A DNA stretch of 64,000 bases from Bacillus sp. FJAT-42376. GTDB taxonomy: Bacteria > Bacillota > Bacilli > Bacillales > Bacillaceae. Position numbers and translations under genes: made by a program. Below, piece after piece: positions 8,020 through 17,840 of this stretch; position 1 is the first letter of the stretch, and every line of letters starts with the position of its first letter. The notes under the pieces are model-generated. The model saw only the letters and a list, made by a program, of their open reading frames with translations. It was not told the DNA's origin and ran no database searches. The stretch is taken from NCBI RefSeq assembly GCF_003816055.1, contig NZ_CP033906.1:62001-126000 (forward strand), in the 5' to 3' direction.

Positions 8020-8403
8020 ATGATTACCCATATTCACCACACGGCCATTATTTGTTCCAACTACGAAATATCCAAAGCTTTTTACGTCCATACGCTCGGA
8101 TGCAAAATCATAAAAGAAACCTACCGGAAAGAAAGAGACTCCTACAAGCTGGACCTTTCCGTCGGAGATTCCGGACAAATCGAGCTGTTCTCCTTTCCTG
8201 ACCCTCCTCTCCGCCCCACTCAGCCGGAAGCACGGGGGTTAAGACATCTCGCTTTTGGCACCGATGATATAGAAGCCGCCATTGGGACGCTCTCTTCAAA
8301 AGGTGTGGAATGTGAACCGGTCCGGGTAGACGAACTCACCGGAAAACGGTTTACCTTTTTCCGGGATCCCGACAATTTGCCGCTTGAGCTGTACGAAGTC
8401 TAA
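8020..8403 (+). CDS. ywkD: VOC/glyoxalase-fold protein YwkD
   Basis: 127-residue vicinal-oxygen-chelate domain protein. Metal-ligand candidates are His7 in ITHIHHTAI, Glu56 in IELFSF, His76 in LRHLAFG and Glu123 near the C-terminus (LPLELYEV), the pattern of glyoxalase-I-like enzymes. The substrate is not known. It lies between prfA and racA as in B. subtilis, with an AAAGGAGAGG ribosome binding site. Confidence 0.88.
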   Translation: MITHIHHTAIICSNYEISKAFYVHTLGCKIIKETYRKERDSYKLDLSVGDSGQIELFSFPDPPLRPTQPEARGLRHLAFGTDDIEAAIGTLSSKGVECEPVRVDELTGKRFTFFRDPDNLPLELYEV

Positions 8404-8465
8404 TTCGACAAACACTCTCACATTTTCACTACCTTTGCCGAACAGGTACTTGTTTTGTCTTCTGC

Positions 8466-8492
8466 AAAGGAGATGAAGGGCAAATAGCGAAT
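8466..8492 (+). promoter_or_regulatory. Sigma-H promoter of racA
   Basis: AAAGGAGAT (8466-8474) fits the sigma-H -35 consensus RnAGGAwWW. After 11 bases AGCGAAT (8486-8492) fits RnnGAAT. It is positioned 34 bases before the racA start codon. racA is a sigma-H gene in B. subtilis. Confidence 0.75.
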
Positions 8493-8525
8493 TCCTTTCT
8501 TATTAAGAGATAGGGGGAATGTTTA

Positions 8526-9041
8526 ATGAACACTGCTGCCGTTGCAAAAGAACTTGGGGTTTCCACTAAAACCGTTCAGCGCTGGGTCAAACAGCTGGGA
8601 CTGCCAATGGAACGTAACGAGCTTGGACACTATCATTTCCGGGAAGAGGATTTAGACACCCTAAAAAGCGTGAGGGAGCAGCTCCAGAACGGCGTGCTCC
8701 TGCAAGATATAAAAGCAGAAACCATACCAGCATCTGAACCTGACACACCTGCCCCCTCTTCACCGCCAAATGATGCAGACGCAAGGGTCGCTGAGCTTGA
8801 GAGCCGCCTGACCCTAATGGAACAAAAATTAAACCATAAGGCCGATGCCGTCGTATCCTATCAGCTCCTTCAGCACCGCAGAGAAATGGAAGAACTCAAT
8901 CGAAAAATCCAAAAAATCGAGCAAACCATCGATATTCTTTTTGCCCAGCTCCCCGATGCCCAGCAGGAACCTGTGCTCATGTTTGAAAACCAGAAGATGA
9001 ACAAGCGAAAAGGACTGTTGCGGTCTATTTTTAGTCTGTAA
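8526..9041 (+). CDS. racA: Chromosome-anchoring protein RacA
   Basis: Links the origin region to the cell pole (via DivIVA) when the axial filament forms at the onset of sporulation. The MerR-like helix-turn-helix is at the N-terminus (MNTAAVAKELGVSTKTVQRW ... NELGHYHF). It is followed by a low-complexity linker (residues 62-82) and a coiled coil (about 83-140, AELESRLTLMEQKL ... ELNRKIQKIEQTI), then a basic tail ending KRKGLLRSIFSL. The order prfA-ywkD-racA is that of B. subtilis. Confidence 0.93.
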   Translation: MNTAAVAKELGVSTKTVQRWVKQLGLPMERNELGHYHFREEDLDTLKSVREQLQNGVLLQDIKAETIPASEPDTPAPSSPPNDADARVAELESRLTLMEQKLNHKADAVVSYQLLQHRREMEELNRKIQKIEQTIDILFAQLPDAQQEPVLMFENQKMNKRKGLLRSIFSL

Positions 9042-9115
9042 GGAGCGGGACGGGATGGCCTATTTGGGGTCATTCTTTTTTTAAATTATTTTGGATGTTC
9101 TTCAGGGGGCGGCGG

Positions 9116-9369
9116 GTGCCTGTCCCGCTATGCTTCACCGCAGCGGGGGACACAGGCTCTGTCCTCCGAATCCTTCTGTACCAGCGGATGGTGAAGGAGG
9201 TGCCGGAGCTTTAGTTCGGTAAAACTTCCGGGGACAGGCACGGTGCCTGTCCCGCTTTGCTTCACCGCAGCGGGGGACACAGGCTCTGTCCTCCGAAGCC
9301 TTCTGTACCAGCGGATGCCGAAGGGGGTGCCGGAGCTTTAGTACGGTAAATTTTCGCGGGACTGGCCCC
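9116..9369. repeat. Two tandem ~126-bp elements with GGGACAGGCAC-type termini
   Basis: Units at 9116-9241 and 9243-9369. Each runs from GTGCCTGTCCC through a shared interior (TTCACCGCAGCGGGGGACAC ... CGGAGCTTTAGT.CGGTAAA) to GGGACAGGCAC or GGGACTGGCCCC. They are about 90 percent alike by eye. Facing termini form an interrupted palindrome at the junction. Non-coding. Confidence 0.85.
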
Positions 9370-9425
9370 ATCTTCCCATATACTTCAAAGCTGATCTCTT
9401 AATGCCTGTCATCCACACTCTGTTT

Positions 9426-9678
9426 GCACTGACCCTCCCTTCGCTAATGCATGAAAGGACAGAGGAAACAATGGATACCTCCTTTTACACCGCCAGTGGA
9501 TGAGATTAGGGGACGGAGGTTTAGCGCTTTAGCAGAGCGGGGGTCAGTGCATTGCTCTGACCTTCTGCCCTTTAAAGTAACGAGGGAACAAGCATTCAAT
9601 CCGCAAAGTCTTGATTTATATAGGGATATAAGGAACAGGGACGGAGGTTTAGTCCTTTAGCAGAGCGGGGGTCAGTGC
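9426..9678. repeat. Two tandem 125-bp elements with GGGTCAGTGC-type termini
   Basis: Units at 9426-9550 and 9554-9678, each exactly 125 bp, separated by ATT. Ends are GCACTGACCC (GCTCTGACC in the second) and GGGGGTCAGTGC. The block near the right end reads GGGACGGAGGTTTAG then CTTTAGCAGAGCGG. Same family as the copies at 35559, 44540 and 53415. The 9042-9115 and 9679-9733 remainders hold nothing I recognise. Confidence 0.85.
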
Positions 9679-9733
9679 TCACACGAAGCAGGCGGCCAGT
9701 TCCCCCGATCCCTCACACGCCTAAAAAATAAAA

Positions 9734-9757
9734 AAACCGCTGCAAAAGCAGCGGTTT
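9734..9757 (-). terminator. Terminator after the AIM24-like gene
   Basis: Perfect ten-base-pair stem AAACCGCTGC / GCAGCGGTTT with an AAAA loop and A/T-rich flanks on both sides, so it can act in both directions. It touches the stop of the 9760-10542 gene. Confidence 0.88.
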
Positions 9758-9759
9758 CT

Positions 9760-10542
9760 TTATGTCAGCAACGGGCCTCTTGATGTGGTTGGAGAAAGCC
9801 AGACTTGCCCTGTTCCGCGGAACGTCTGCAGGTAGCCCTCTCCGCTCGATGCAGAGCCGATGATTCCTTTGGCAGACCGTTCGACTGTAAACTGGATGCC
9901 GCCGGTCCGGAGAATGGCAAAGTTGCCGTCGACCTTCAGGGTATCGTTGTTTAGATCGACTTTGACGACTGCGCCTGCCGGTACCGGGCTTTCCAGGACG
10001 ATGATGCCGGATCCGGAGAGCTTTGTCTGGAACAGTCCCTCTCCTCCCCTTGCAGCAGAGGACAAATTTTTCATGGATTCAATTCCAACTTCAACGGTTG
10101 ACTCGCAGCAGTAGAACATTCCTTTATCCACGATGATAGAGTCATTTTCAATTTCAAGCATGAGGAAGTGGCTGAAGCTCGGCTCTAAAAAGATATCGCC
10201 GGTTCCCCTGTATTTAGGTTTTATGGCTGATTCGTTTGTCAGGACGCTGCTTGCAAACTTTTTCATGATTCCTGCAGCTCCGCCAAGCGAGTTATCCATC
10301 TCAATGCTTCCCTGCATGTAGTGGAGGGCTCCCGCTTCCGTTGTGATGCTGCCATTTCTCAGTTCGATGGCAATTTGCCTAAGGCCCATGCCGAGTTTTT
10401 TAGCGTAATACATATCGGTTGGGGAGGTTAAGTATGTACTGCCGTTTAAATCATTGAATTCTACAATTTTAAACACAGCATTCTGGGTTTCAAGCTGTTC
10501 AATTACACTGTATACTTCGGGATTATTTTGAACAATCATCAT
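9760..10542 (-). CDS. AIM24 family protein
   Basis: 260-residue soluble protein of the AIM24/TIGR00266-like beta-prism family. The pattern of Gly-rich strands (GAALHYMQGSIEM, YRGTGDIFLEPS, ARGGEGLFQTKLSGSGIIVLESP, GGIQFTVERSAKG, GEGYLQTFRGTGQVWLSP) is typical. No enzyme motif is seen and its bacterial role is unknown. Two adjacent ATGs follow AGGAGGAGAA; the first is used here. It is a single-gene unit between its terminator and tdk. Confidence 0.78.
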   Translation of the reverse strand: MMIVQNNPEVYSVIEQLETQNAVFKIVEFNDLNGSTYLTSPTDMYYAKKLGMGLRQIAIELRNGSITTEAGALHYMQGSIEMDNSLGGAAGIMKKFASSVLTNESAIKPKYRGTGDIFLEPSFSHFLMLEIENDSIIVDKGMFYCCESTVEVGIESMKNLSSAARGGEGLFQTKLSGSGIIVLESPVPAGAVVKVDLNNDTLKVDGNFAILRTGGIQFTVERSAKGIIGSASSGEGYLQTFRGTGQVWLSPTTSRGPLLT

Positions 10543-10633
10543 TTCTCCTCCTTAACACCTATTCTTTTACCATCGTACCATATTGGCTCAGTAAAAAACT
10601 TCCTTTTAGCTTCGGATCTGTCATCACAGACCG

Positions 10634-10671
10634 AAAAAATCCCTCTTTGCTGATTGTAAGCAAAGAGGGAT
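10634..10671 (-). terminator. Terminator after tdk
   Basis: Twelve-base-pair stem (ATCCCTCTTTGC / GCAAAGAGGGAT) followed on the minus strand by six T residues, just downstream of the tdk stop. Confidence 0.88.
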
Positions 10672-10681
10672 GGCTGTTTGA

Positions 10682-11299
10682 TTATGGATGAGAAGCCTGG
10701 TTTTGTTCACGTGCAAATGCAGGCTTTCCCGGAACTTCGTGGTGATGGCGGCAGCGAGGCTCATAGGATTCGGATGCTCCAACGAGGATGATCGGATCCT
10801 TGTAAGCCGCTGGCTTTCCGTCAATCAGACGCTGTGTACGGCTTGCGGGCGAACCGCAAACAGAACAGACCGCCTGAAGCTTCGTAACCGACTCCGCAAT
10901 CGCCATTAAATCCGGCATGATGCCGAAAGGCTCTCCGCGGAAATCCTGATCAAGACCGGCCGTAATCACACGGTGCCCGCGGTCTGCCAGGGTCGTTACG
11001 ACTTCCATGATTCCGGCATCAAAAAACTGGATTTCATCGATGGCTACAACATCTGTATCCTCATCCACAAGGCTTAATACATCTGCTGAAGTCGGAACCG
11101 GCGAGCAGATAATGGTTGTCCCATTGTGGGAAACGACTTCTTTCTCACTGTATCGGTTATCTATGGATGGCTTAAAAACTAAAACATTTTGTTTTGCGTA
11201 CTGCGCACGGCGCACTCTTCGGATCAGTTCCTCGGATTTCCCCGAGAACATACTGCCGCAAATGACTTCAAGCCATCCGCTAAATTTCATTACATACAT
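10682..11299 (-). CDS. tdk: Thymidine kinase
   Basis: Salvage kinase that phosphorylates thymidine to dTMP with ATP. P-loop [16 protein letters not shown] near residue 12; DEIQFFD (Walker B) near residue 88. Lasso-region zinc cysteines are in [13 protein letters not shown], with a C-terminal CRHHHEVP completing the site. The frame extends upstream to 11407, but the start at 11299 ([15 protein letters not shown]) has GGGAGAGG eight bases before it and matches B. subtilis Tdk. 205 residues. Confidence 0.95.
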   Translation of the reverse strand: MYVMKFSGWLEVICGSMFSGKSEELIRRVRRAQYAKQNVLVFKPSIDNRYSEKEVVSHNGTTIICSPVPTSADVLSLVDEDTDVVAIDEIQFFDAGIMEVVTTLADRGHRVITAGLDQDFRGEPFGIMPDLMAIAESVTKLQAVCSVCGSPASRTQRLIDGKPAAYKDPIILVGASESYEPRCRHHHEVPGKPAFAREQNQASHP

Positions 11300-11458
11300 G
11301 CATACGGCCTCTCCCTTCATTCCATGCATAAGGCTGATGGACCGTGTTACAGCCTGGTCACCCCGGTTTTTCTTTTCATTTATCTTGTCCGAATCCCTGC
11401 TTTCCATGCCGAAAGTCCTTATGAAAAACGATTGAATTCGTGTTTTTTTCGTAAAAAA

Positions 11459-11484
11459 ACAGGCAAGTGTGAAGACTTGCCTGT
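11459..11484 (-). terminator. Terminator after rpmE
   Basis: Ten-base-pair stem ACAGGCAAGT / ACTTGCCTGT with A-rich and T-rich flanks, between rpmE and tdk; bidirectional in appearance. Confidence 0.88.
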
Positions 11485-11508
11485 TTTTGTTTACATCTAT
11501 TTCTAAAA

Positions 11509-11709
11509 TTACTTGATTCCGTATTTTTTATTGAAACGGTCAACACGTCCGCCAGCTTCAGCGAATTTCTGACGTCCAGTGTAGAATGGATGACATTCAG
11601 AGCAAGTCTCGATGCGAAGCTCATCTTTAACTGAACCAGTTTCAAATTCGTTTCCGCAAGAACATTTCACCATTACTTTTTTGTAATTAGGATGGATTCC
11701 AGCTTTCAT
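11509..11709 (-). CDS. rpmE: 50S ribosomal protein L31 (zinc form)
   Basis: Large-subunit protein at the subunit bridge. It keeps the zinc cysteines (KCSCGNEF ... [11 protein letters not shown]), so it is the C+ form rather than the YtiA-type paralogue made under zinc starvation. The ATG at 11709 ([10 protein letters not shown]) is preferred, since the upstream ATG directly abuts AAGGAG. 66 residues. It follows rho, as in B. subtilis. Confidence 0.97.
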   Translation of the reverse strand: MKAGIHPNYKKVMVKCSCGNEFETGSVKDELRIETCSECHPFYTGRQKFAEAGGRVDRFNKKYGIK

Positions 11710-11867
11710 TCTTTTCATCTCCTTCTGCCCTGAATTCTTACCGAACCCAGAGTTATCTTGTTCAGCCTAAATTTATCTGAACGGCATATGAAAAAATTAT
11801 AACAGGGCTTCTCTATGATTGCAAGGAACAAAATTGGAATCTTTCAGGAAACCCTGCCGAGTTTTTT

Positions 11868-13151
11868 CTATGATCTTCTTGAGCCTGCTGTGCTTGGCTT
11901 CATTTCAGCCGAAAGCATGTCAAAAAATTCTTCATTGCCTTTCGACTGCTTTAATTTACGAAGGAATTTCTCGACAAAATCCGGTGTATCCGTCATTGAT
12001 TTACGGATTGCCCATAATTTTTCAAGGTGTTCCTTCTGAACGAGAAGTTCTTCTTTCCTTGTTCCGGAACGGCGGATATCAATTGCAGGGAAAATCCGTT
12101 TTTCGGCAAGGGAGCGGTCAAGATGAAGCTCCATATTACCGGTTCCTTTAAATTCCTCATAAATGACATCGTCCATACGGGAACCCGTATCAACGAGAGC
12201 CGTCGCTAGAATCGTTAAGCTTCCGCCTTCTTCGATATTACGCGCTGCTCCGAAGAAACGCTTTGGACGGTGGAATGCAGCAGGATCGATTCCTCCTGAA
12301 AGTGTACGGCCGCTTGGAGGAATCACAAGGTTATAGGCACGGGCAAGACGCGTGATGCTGTCCATAAGGATAATGACGTCTTTCTTGTGCTCCACAAGCC
12401 TCATCGCACGGTCAAGCACGAGTTCAGCTACCTTGATATGATTCTCCGGAACTTCATCAAACGTGGAGCTGACAACATCGCCTGCAACTGAACGTTCAAT
12501 GTCCGTTACTTCCTCCGGACGCTCATCGATTAAGAGAACAATGAGTTCTGCTTCCGGATTATTGGTTGTGATGCTGTTCGCGATTTCCTTCAAAAGCATC
12601 GTTTTCCCTGCTTTTGGAGGGGCTACGATTAATCCGCGCTGCCCGAAGCCAACCGGCGCAATGAGGTCCATAATTCTGGTGGACAGCATATGCGGCTGTG
12701 TTTCAAGGATAATCTGACGGTCCGGGTAAAGCGGCGTAAGAGCAGGGAAATGAACGCGTTCCTTTGCCGACTCAGGATCGTCGCCATTCACCGCATCTAC
12801 ATGTAGAAGGCCGTAATAGCGTTCGTTTTCCTTTGGAGGACGGACCTTACCGGATACTTTATCACCGTTTCTTAAATCAAAACGTCTGATCTGGGACGCA
12901 GAAATATAAATATCCTCCGAGCTTGGAGAATAGTTAATCGGTCTAAGGAAACCAAAGCCCTCAGACTGAATGATTTCAAGAACCCCTTCCATGAATAAAA
13001 GGTCTTCCTGTTCTGCATCTGCTTTTAAAATAGCAAAAATCAGTTCTTTTTTCGTCAACTTGCTGTAGTAAGAGATTTTGAAATGACGAGCATGCTCGTA
13101 CAATTCTTTCAGCTTCATGTTTTCCAATGAAGAGATGGAAACCTTACTCAT
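11868..13151 (-). CDS. rho: Transcription termination factor Rho
   Basis: Hexameric RNA helicase that ends transcription. It has an N-terminal Rho-N helix domain (residues 1-45), an OSB-fold RNA-binding domain (EGVLEIIQSEGFGFLRP, about 53-110), and a RecA-type ATPase with P-loop IVAPPKAGKTMLLKE near residue 170, Walker B VIILMDSITRLARAYN and the SGGIDPAAF loop. 427 residues, the B. subtilis length. The 264-base gap upstream (13152-13415) contains only the glpX terminator and no obvious leader structure. Confidence 0.97.
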   Translation of the reverse strand: MSKVSISSLENMKLKELYEHARHFKISYYSKLTKKELIFAILKADAEQEDLLFMEGVLEIIQSEGFGFLRPINYSPSSEDIYISASQIRRFDLRNGDKVSGKVRPPKENERYYGLLHVDAVNGDDPESAKERVHFPALTPLYPDRQIILETQPHMLSTRIMDLIAPVGFGQRGLIVAPPKAGKTMLLKEIANSITTNNPEAELIVLLIDERPEEVTDIERSVAGDVVSSTFDEVPENHIKVAELVLDRAMRLVEHKKDVIILMDSITRLARAYNLVIPPSGRTLSGGIDPAAFHRPKRFFGAARNIEEGGSLTILATALVDTGSRMDDVIYEEFKGTGNMELHLDRSLAEKRIFPAIDIRRSGTRKEELLVQKEHLEKLWAIRKSMTDTPDFVEKFLRKLKQSKGNEEFFDMLSAEMKPSTAGSRRS

Positions 13152-13381
13152 GTAAACACCACACTTTTACCATATAAAATAGACATACTGGTTTTCTTTC
13201 CGCCCTATATGTACTTTTGACATTGAAAAATGGATTTCAGGATAGAGAAGGAAAAGAAGGAAAAATTTGAAGTAGTTGAAGCAGTGTATTTTTGATTTGC
13301 AGCACTCTTTAGTTTTACCTTATTTCAGGTGATTAATCAATACGTTTTCGGAGACGTAAAACATTTGAAATAAATGAGGGA

Positions 13382-13403
13382 ACCGGGGCCATAAAACCCC
13401 GGT
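13382..13403 (-). terminator. Hairpin after glpX
   Basis: Seven-base-pair stem ACCGGGG / CCCCGGT with an eight-base loop, between the glpX stop and rho. The T-tract is weak on the minus strand and stronger on the plus strand. Confidence 0.5.
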
Positions 13404-13415
13404 CCGCTTTTCTTT

Positions 13416-14378
13416 TTATTTGATGACTAAGTTTGGTTTCTTTTTGAGGCTGTGCTGTCCGTCAATAAAGCGGACGGTGCCTGATTTCGCTCTCATGACA
13501 AGGGATTGCGTGGTGCCGCTTGACGCTTTGAACTGCACACCGCGCAGCAATTCCCCATCCGTCACACCGGTGGCTGCGAAGATCGCATCATCACCTTTTA
13601 CCAAATCATCCATCAAAAGGACTTTGTTTACATCAAGTCCCATTTTCACACAGCGCTCCAGTTCCTGATCGCTTTGAGGAATAAGCCTTCCCTGGATCTC
13701 CCCGCCCAGGCATTTTAAAGCGACGGCAGAAAGAACTCCTTCAGGCGCTCCGCCGGAACCGAAAAGAATATCAACACCCGTATGGTCAAAGGCCGTATTG
13801 ATCGCGCCTGCTACATCGCCGTCGTTGATCAGCTTGATGCGGACACCTGCTTCGCGGAGCTCATTGATAATCCCCTGATGGCGTTCCCTGTTCAGGATGG
13901 TTGCAACTATGTCTTCAATGTCTTTGTTTTTCGCTTTTGCGACAGCCCGGAGGTTATCCATAATGGGAGCGTTGATGTCAATGCAGCCGACTGCATCCGG
14001 CCCCACCGCTATTTTATCCATATACATATCGGGTGCGTTCAGCAGATTGCCGTGATCCGCAACAGCTATAACAGCAAGCGCATTCCAGCCTCCCTGTGCC
14101 AGGATATTCGTTCCTTCAAGTGGATCAACCGCTACATCCACTCTCGGTCCGTAACCATTCCCAAGCTTTTCTCCAATGTAGAGCATCGGGGCTTCATCCA
14201 TTTCCCCTTCCCCAATGACGACTGTCCCTTTCATCGGAATCGTGTCGAATACATCTCTCATTGCAGAAGTAGCGGCATCATCCGCTTCATCCTTCTTGCC
14301 GCGTCCCATCCATCTGGCGGATGCGAGTGCTGCAGCTTCTGTTACGCGTACTAGTTCCATCGACAAACTTCTTTCCAT
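13416..14378 (-). CDS. glpX: Fructose-1,6-bisphosphatase, class II
   Basis: Gluconeogenic phosphatase of the GlpX family. Metal-site motifs are visible: [11 protein letters not shown] near residue 57 and VDPLEGTN near residue 84; later [13 protein letters not shown] and [11 protein letters not shown]. 320 residues. It has an AGGGGAGG ribosome binding site. It lies between rho and murA2, corresponding to B. subtilis ywjI/glpX. A nine-base-pair hairpin (14421-14442) without a clear T-run sits between it and murA2. Confidence 0.95.
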   Translation of the reverse strand: MERSLSMELVRVTEAAALASARWMGRGKKDEADDAATSAMRDVFDTIPMKGTVVIGEGEMDEAPMLYIGEKLGNGYGPRVDVAVDPLEGTNILAQGGWNALAVIAVADHGNLLNAPDMYMDKIAVGPDAVGCIDINAPIMDNLRAVAKAKNKDIEDIVATILNRERHQGIINELREAGVRIKLINDGDVAGAINTAFDHTGVDILFGSGGAPEGVLSAVALKCLGGEIQGRLIPQSDQELERCVKMGLDVNKVLLMDDLVKGDDAIFAATGVTDGELLRGVQFKASSGTTQSLVMRAKSGTVRFIDGQHSLKKKPNLVIK

Positions 14379-14452
14379 CTTTGGTTCCTCCCCTTCGCTG
14401 TAACGAAATTATGTATGAGACCTGCTTCCATAAGGAAGCAGGGTGGTAACGG

Positions 14453-15742
14453 TTATGAATTTTCGACTTGCTCTATTTCCTCAGCCGTTAATTTTTCGCG
14501 CCAGATTGTGGCACCCATATTCGTAAGCTTTTGCTCAAGTTCGCTGTAGCCCCTGTCAATATGCTCGAGGCCTGTAACCTCTGTTATCCCTTCAGCCATT
14601 AAGCCGGCTGTCACCAGAGCGGCTCCGGCTCTCAGATCACTTGCTTTTACTTTTGCGCCCTGCAGCTTATTTGGCCCGGATACAATAGCGGAACGACCTT
14701 CCACTTTAATGGATGCTCCCATACGGCGAAGCTCGTCAATGTGCTTGAACCGCGCGGAATAGATCGTATCCGTTACAACGCTTGTCCCATTGGCTTTTGT
14801 AAGGAATGATGTGAAAGGCTGCTGAAGATCCGTAGGGAATCCGGGATAGACAAGGGTCTTCACATCAACCGGCTTCAGCTCTTTTTGCCCGCCGACAATC
14901 CAGATTTGATCATTGCTCGTCTCAACATGGACGCCGGTCTCCCTTAATTTTGCAATGAGAGACTCCATATGGAGGGGAATCACGTTATCAATCAGCACTT
15001 CTTTTCCGGCAGCAGCACCGATAATCATATACGTACCGGCCTCAATCCGGTCCGGAATGATGGTATGGCGGCACCCATGGAGTTTTTCAACTCCGTCGAT
15101 GCGGATGACATCCGTTCCTGCTCCTTTTATTTTGGCACCCATACTCGTGAGAAGGGTTGCGACATCTACAATTTCAGGTTCCTTCGCCGCATTTTCAATA
15201 ATGGTGCGCCCTTTTGCCAGGACCGCTGCAAGCATAATATTAATGGTGGCCCCGACACTGACTACATCCAGATAAATACGTGCGCCCTTTAGTTCTTCTG
15301 CGCGGAGATAAATGGCACCCTGCTCATTTGTCACCTGTGCACCGAGCGCTTCAAACCCTTTAATGTGCTGGTCAATCGGCCGCGGTCCGAGGTGGCATCC
15401 TCCCGGAAGTCCGATTACTGCCTTTTTAAAGCGGCCAAGCATGGCACCCATCAGGTAATAAGAAGCCCTTAATTTTTTCACCTTTCCGTTTGGAAGAGGC
15501 ATTGAAATCATGTTTTCCGGCTGGACGTGCATTTCACCGTTATGAAAGTCGACTTTTCCGCCTACTTCCTCAAGCAAATCCTTTAAGATGTGGACATCGG
15601 ATATATTCGGCAAGCCTTCAATAATGACGGGGGATTCAGCTAAAATAGTCGCTGGAATCAGCGCTACTGCACTGTTTTTTGCTCCGCTGATTGTAACGGA
15701 ACCTTTCAGCAGATCACCGCCTGCAATCTTTAATTTTTCCAT
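14453..15742 (-). CDS. murAB: UDP-N-acetylglucosamine 1-carboxyvinyltransferase (second MurA paralogue)
   Basis: Transfers enolpyruvate from PEP to UDP-GlcNAc, the first committed step of peptidoglycan synthesis. It has N-terminal [13 protein letters not shown], and [19 protein letters not shown] carries the PEP- and fosfomycin-reactive cysteine. The start at 15742 ([10 protein letters not shown]) has GAAGGAG; the frame open to 16030 is not protein-like. About 429 residues. Its position next to tal and fbaA identifies it as the MurAB/MurZ paralogue rather than MurAA. Confidence 0.94.
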   Translation of the reverse strand: MEKLKIAGGDLLKGSVTISGAKNSAVALIPATILAESPVIIEGLPNISDVHILKDLLEEVGGKVDFHNGEMHVQPENMISMPLPNGKVKKLRASYYLMGAMLGRFKKAVIGLPGGCHLGPRPIDQHIKGFEALGAQVTNEQGAIYLRAEELKGARIYLDVVSVGATINIMLAAVLAKGRTIIENAAKEPEIVDVATLLTSMGAKIKGAGTDVIRIDGVEKLHGCRHTIIPDRIEAGTYMIIGAAAGKEVLIDNVIPLHMESLIAKLRETGVHVETSNDQIWIVGGQKELKPVDVKTLVYPGFPTDLQQPFTSFLTKANGTSVVTDTIYSARFKHIDELRRMGASIKVEGRSAIVSGPNKLQGAKVKASDLRAGAALVTAGLMAEGITEVTGLEHIDRGYSELEQKLTNMGATIWREKLTAEEIEQVENS

Positions 15743-16021
15743 GATGGTCTCCTTCCTAAGAAGCTGACATGTTAGGACACTCTTTTCAACAAATTCTCCA
15801 TAAATCCGACAGAACATACTCTGTATATGAAAAATAAACGAAGCGTCAAAAATTGAGTCTCTTCCCATTGTAAAATAAATTCCATTGATGCTCAAATCGT
15901 CCGGGAAAAACCTTCTTTTTGCAAAAGGACAGATTAATAGAATGCCTTTTGTACAGTGTATCATCAAGTCCAAAACGATGCTTAACAGGCACTCTGAGTC
16001 CAATACGCAAATAAACCGCAT

Positions 16022-16048
16022 AAATGGCAAGCCGGTAGCTTGCCATTT
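16022..16048 (-). terminator. Hairpin after tal
   Basis: Perfect eleven-base-pair stem AAATGGCAAGC / GCTTGCCATTT, 26 bases past the tal stop. The T-run is short. The rest of the gap to murA2 (15743-16021) shows nothing recognisable beyond possible promoters. Confidence 0.55.
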
Positions 16049-16074
16049 ATTCCTGCCTATTTACTTATTTGCAT

Positions 16075-16716
16075 TTATACGCGGCTGTTCCAGTCCGCCA
16101 GAAACTTTTCAATCCCCTGATCTGTCAGCGGGTGGTTGAAAAGCTGATGGATCACTTTAAGCGGAATGGTCGCAATGTGAGCTCCATTCAACGCGGCTTC
16201 CGTAACGTGCATCGGATGGCGGATGGATGCCGCAATAATTTCTGCATCCAGACCATGAAGATCAAATATTTCAGAAATCGTTGCAATTAAGTCCATGCCG
16301 TTCTGTCCGATATCATCCAGTCTTCCAAGAAAGGGAGAAACATAGGATGCTCCCGCACGGGCTGCAAGAAGCGCCTGGTTTGCACTGAAAATAAGCGTGA
16401 CATTCGTTTTGATTCCAAGCTCTGAAAATTCCTTGACTGCCTTCAGCCCATCCGGTGTCATCGGAACCTTGACCGTTATATTTGGAGCAATTTTTGCTAG
16501 TTCTTTTCCTTCTTCAATCATTTCTTCGGCTTTTAAAGAAATGACTTCTGCACTGACCGAACCTTTAACTATGTCTGTAATTTCTCTTAGTCTATCATGA
16601 AAGGAAATATTCTCTTTGGCTACTAAACTCGGGTTTGTCGTCACGCCTGCAAGGATGCCCATCTCCTGGGCTTCTTTGATTTCTTCAAGGTTTGCTGTAT
16701 CAATGAAAAATTTCAT
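16075..16716 (-). CDS. tal: Transaldolase (short, YwjH type)
   Basis: Moves a dihydroxyacetone unit in the non-oxidative pentose phosphate pathway; this short subfamily also includes fructose-6-phosphate aldolases. It starts [16 protein letters not shown] at 16716 after GGGAGCGG. The Schiff-base lysine is in NITVKVPMT near residue 83, and [10 protein letters not shown] follows. 213 residues. In B. subtilis the order fbaA-tal-murAB is the same. Confidence 0.93.
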   Translation of the reverse strand: MKFFIDTANLEEIKEAQEMGILAGVTTNPSLVAKENISFHDRLREITDIVKGSVSAEVISLKAEEMIEEGKELAKIAPNITVKVPMTPDGLKAVKEFSELGIKTNVTLIFSANQALLAARAGASYVSPFLGRLDDIGQNGMDLIATISEIFDLHGLDAEIIAASIRHPMHVTEAALNGAHIATIPLKVIHQLFNHPLTDQGIEKFLADWNSRV

Positions 16717-16782
16717 TCTGTTCCGCTCCCTTATCAAAAATCTGAAAACTAAATCTTGTTATCGCTTTCTTTTTACATCTTT

Positions 16783-16810
16783 GAAAACCGTCTCCTGAAA
16801 GACGGTTTTC
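16783..16810. other. Hairpin between tal and fbaA
   Basis: Perfect ten-base-pair stem GAAAACCGTC / GACGGTTTTC with an eight-base loop. No clear T-run on the minus strand; it may be a weak terminator or a processing site for the fbaA-tal transcript. Confidence 0.45.
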
Positions 16811-16816
16811 AATTGT

Positions 16817-16994
16817 AAAAATTAAGCTTTGTTAAACTTAGCTGCTGATTTCCGCTGCAGGCGCTCGCTTTCCGCGAGGCGGGCGGTGAGCCTCCTCGAC
16901 GCTTAAGCGTCTGCGGGGTCTCACCTGTCGCGCTGCTCCCGCAGGAGTCTCACGCCTTCCACTTCAATCAGCCCGCTAAAAATTAAGCTTTGTT
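16817..16994. repeat. Long copy of a GCTTTGTTAAAC...CAATCAGC element beside fbaA
   Basis: About 150 bases of GC-rich repeat (GATTTCCGCTGCAGGCGCTC ... CTTCCACTTCAATCAGC) of a type I recognise as dispersed in many Bacillus genomes. It is flanked by a 17-base direct repeat (16817-16833 and 16978-16994) whose right copy covers the fbaA stop codon. Its left end matches the left ends of the short copies at 21754 and 59276. Confidence 0.75.
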
Positions 16995-17840
16995 GGAAGA
17001 ACCGAATTCACGCATTTTGCCTTGAACCGTTTCTTTGATTGCATCGCGAGCTGGTCCAAGATATTTACGCGGATCGTACTCTTCAGGTTTTGCAGCAAGC
17101 ACTTCGCGAACCGTTTTTGCAGAAGCAATTTGGTTCTCAGTGTTTACGTTGATTTTAGCTGTTCCGAAAGAAATCGCTTTTTGGATATCGTGTGTAGGGA
17201 TTCCAGTTCCGCCGTGAAGAACAAGAGGAAGGCCTGTAGCCGCTCCGATTTCTTCCATTTCTTTGAAACCAAGGTTTGGTTCACCTTTGTAAGGACCGTG
17301 AACAGATCCAAGTGCAGGTGCAAGCGTGTCGATTCCAGTACGCTCAACAAGCTCCTTGCACTCTTTAGGGTCAGCGTAGATTACGCCTTCTGCGATCACG
17401 TCATCTTCCTGTCCGCCAACTGTTCCAAGCTCAGCTTCAACAGATACGCCGTGGAAATGAGCAAGCTCGACCACTTTGGATGTTTCAGCGATGTTTTCTT
17501 CGAACGGGTGGTGTGAAGCATCGATCATTACAGAAGTGAAACCTGCATGAATCGCTTTTGCACAAGATTCGAAGCTTGAACCGTGGTCAAGGTGAATGGC
17601 AACTGGTACCGTCACTTTGTATTCTTCCATTAGCGCTTTAACCAAAACTGTAATCGTTTTGAAACCGCCCATGTAGCGTGCTGCACCTTCAGAAACACCA
17701 AGAATAACTGGTGATTTTTCTTCTTGTGCCGCTTGAAGAATCGCTTGAGTGAACTCAAGGTTATTCACGTTAAATTGACCAACAGCGTAGCCTTCGCTTT
17801 TGGCTTTTTGAAGCATTTCTGTCATTGATACTAAAGGCAT
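16983..17840 (-). CDS. fbaA: Fructose-bisphosphate aldolase, class II
   Basis: Zinc aldolase of glycolysis and gluconeogenesis. Zn and active-site elements are visible: [14 protein letters not shown] (Asp-His near residue 83), [28 protein letters not shown] and [12 protein letters not shown]. 285 residues. Codon use is optimised, as expected for a highly expressed gene. Its stop codon lies inside a 17-base sequence repeated 161 bases downstream at the edge of a dispersed repeat. Confidence 0.97.
   Translation of the reverse strand: MPLVSMTEMLQKAKSEGYAVGQFNVNNLEFTQAILQAAQEEKSPVILGVSEGAARYMGGFKTITVLVKALMEEYKVTVPVAIHLDHGSSFESCAKAIHAGFTSVMIDASHHPFEENIAETSKVVELAHFHGVSVEAELGTVGGQEDDVIAEGVIYADPKECKELVERTGIDTLAPALGSVHGPYKGEPNLGFKEMEEIGAATGLPLVLHGGTGIPTHDIQKAISFGTAKINVNTENQIASAKTVREVLAAKPEEYDPRKYLGPARDAIKETVQGKMREFGSSNKA

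Noticed and set aside
9135..9371. Open frame of 78 codons inside the repeats
   Set aside because: It is made of two copies of the 126-bp element, has repeated peptide sequence and no ribosome binding site.
15743..16030. N-terminal extension of MurA to 16030
   Set aside because: The extra residues are not conserved, and a GAAGGAG site marks the internal ATG at 15742.
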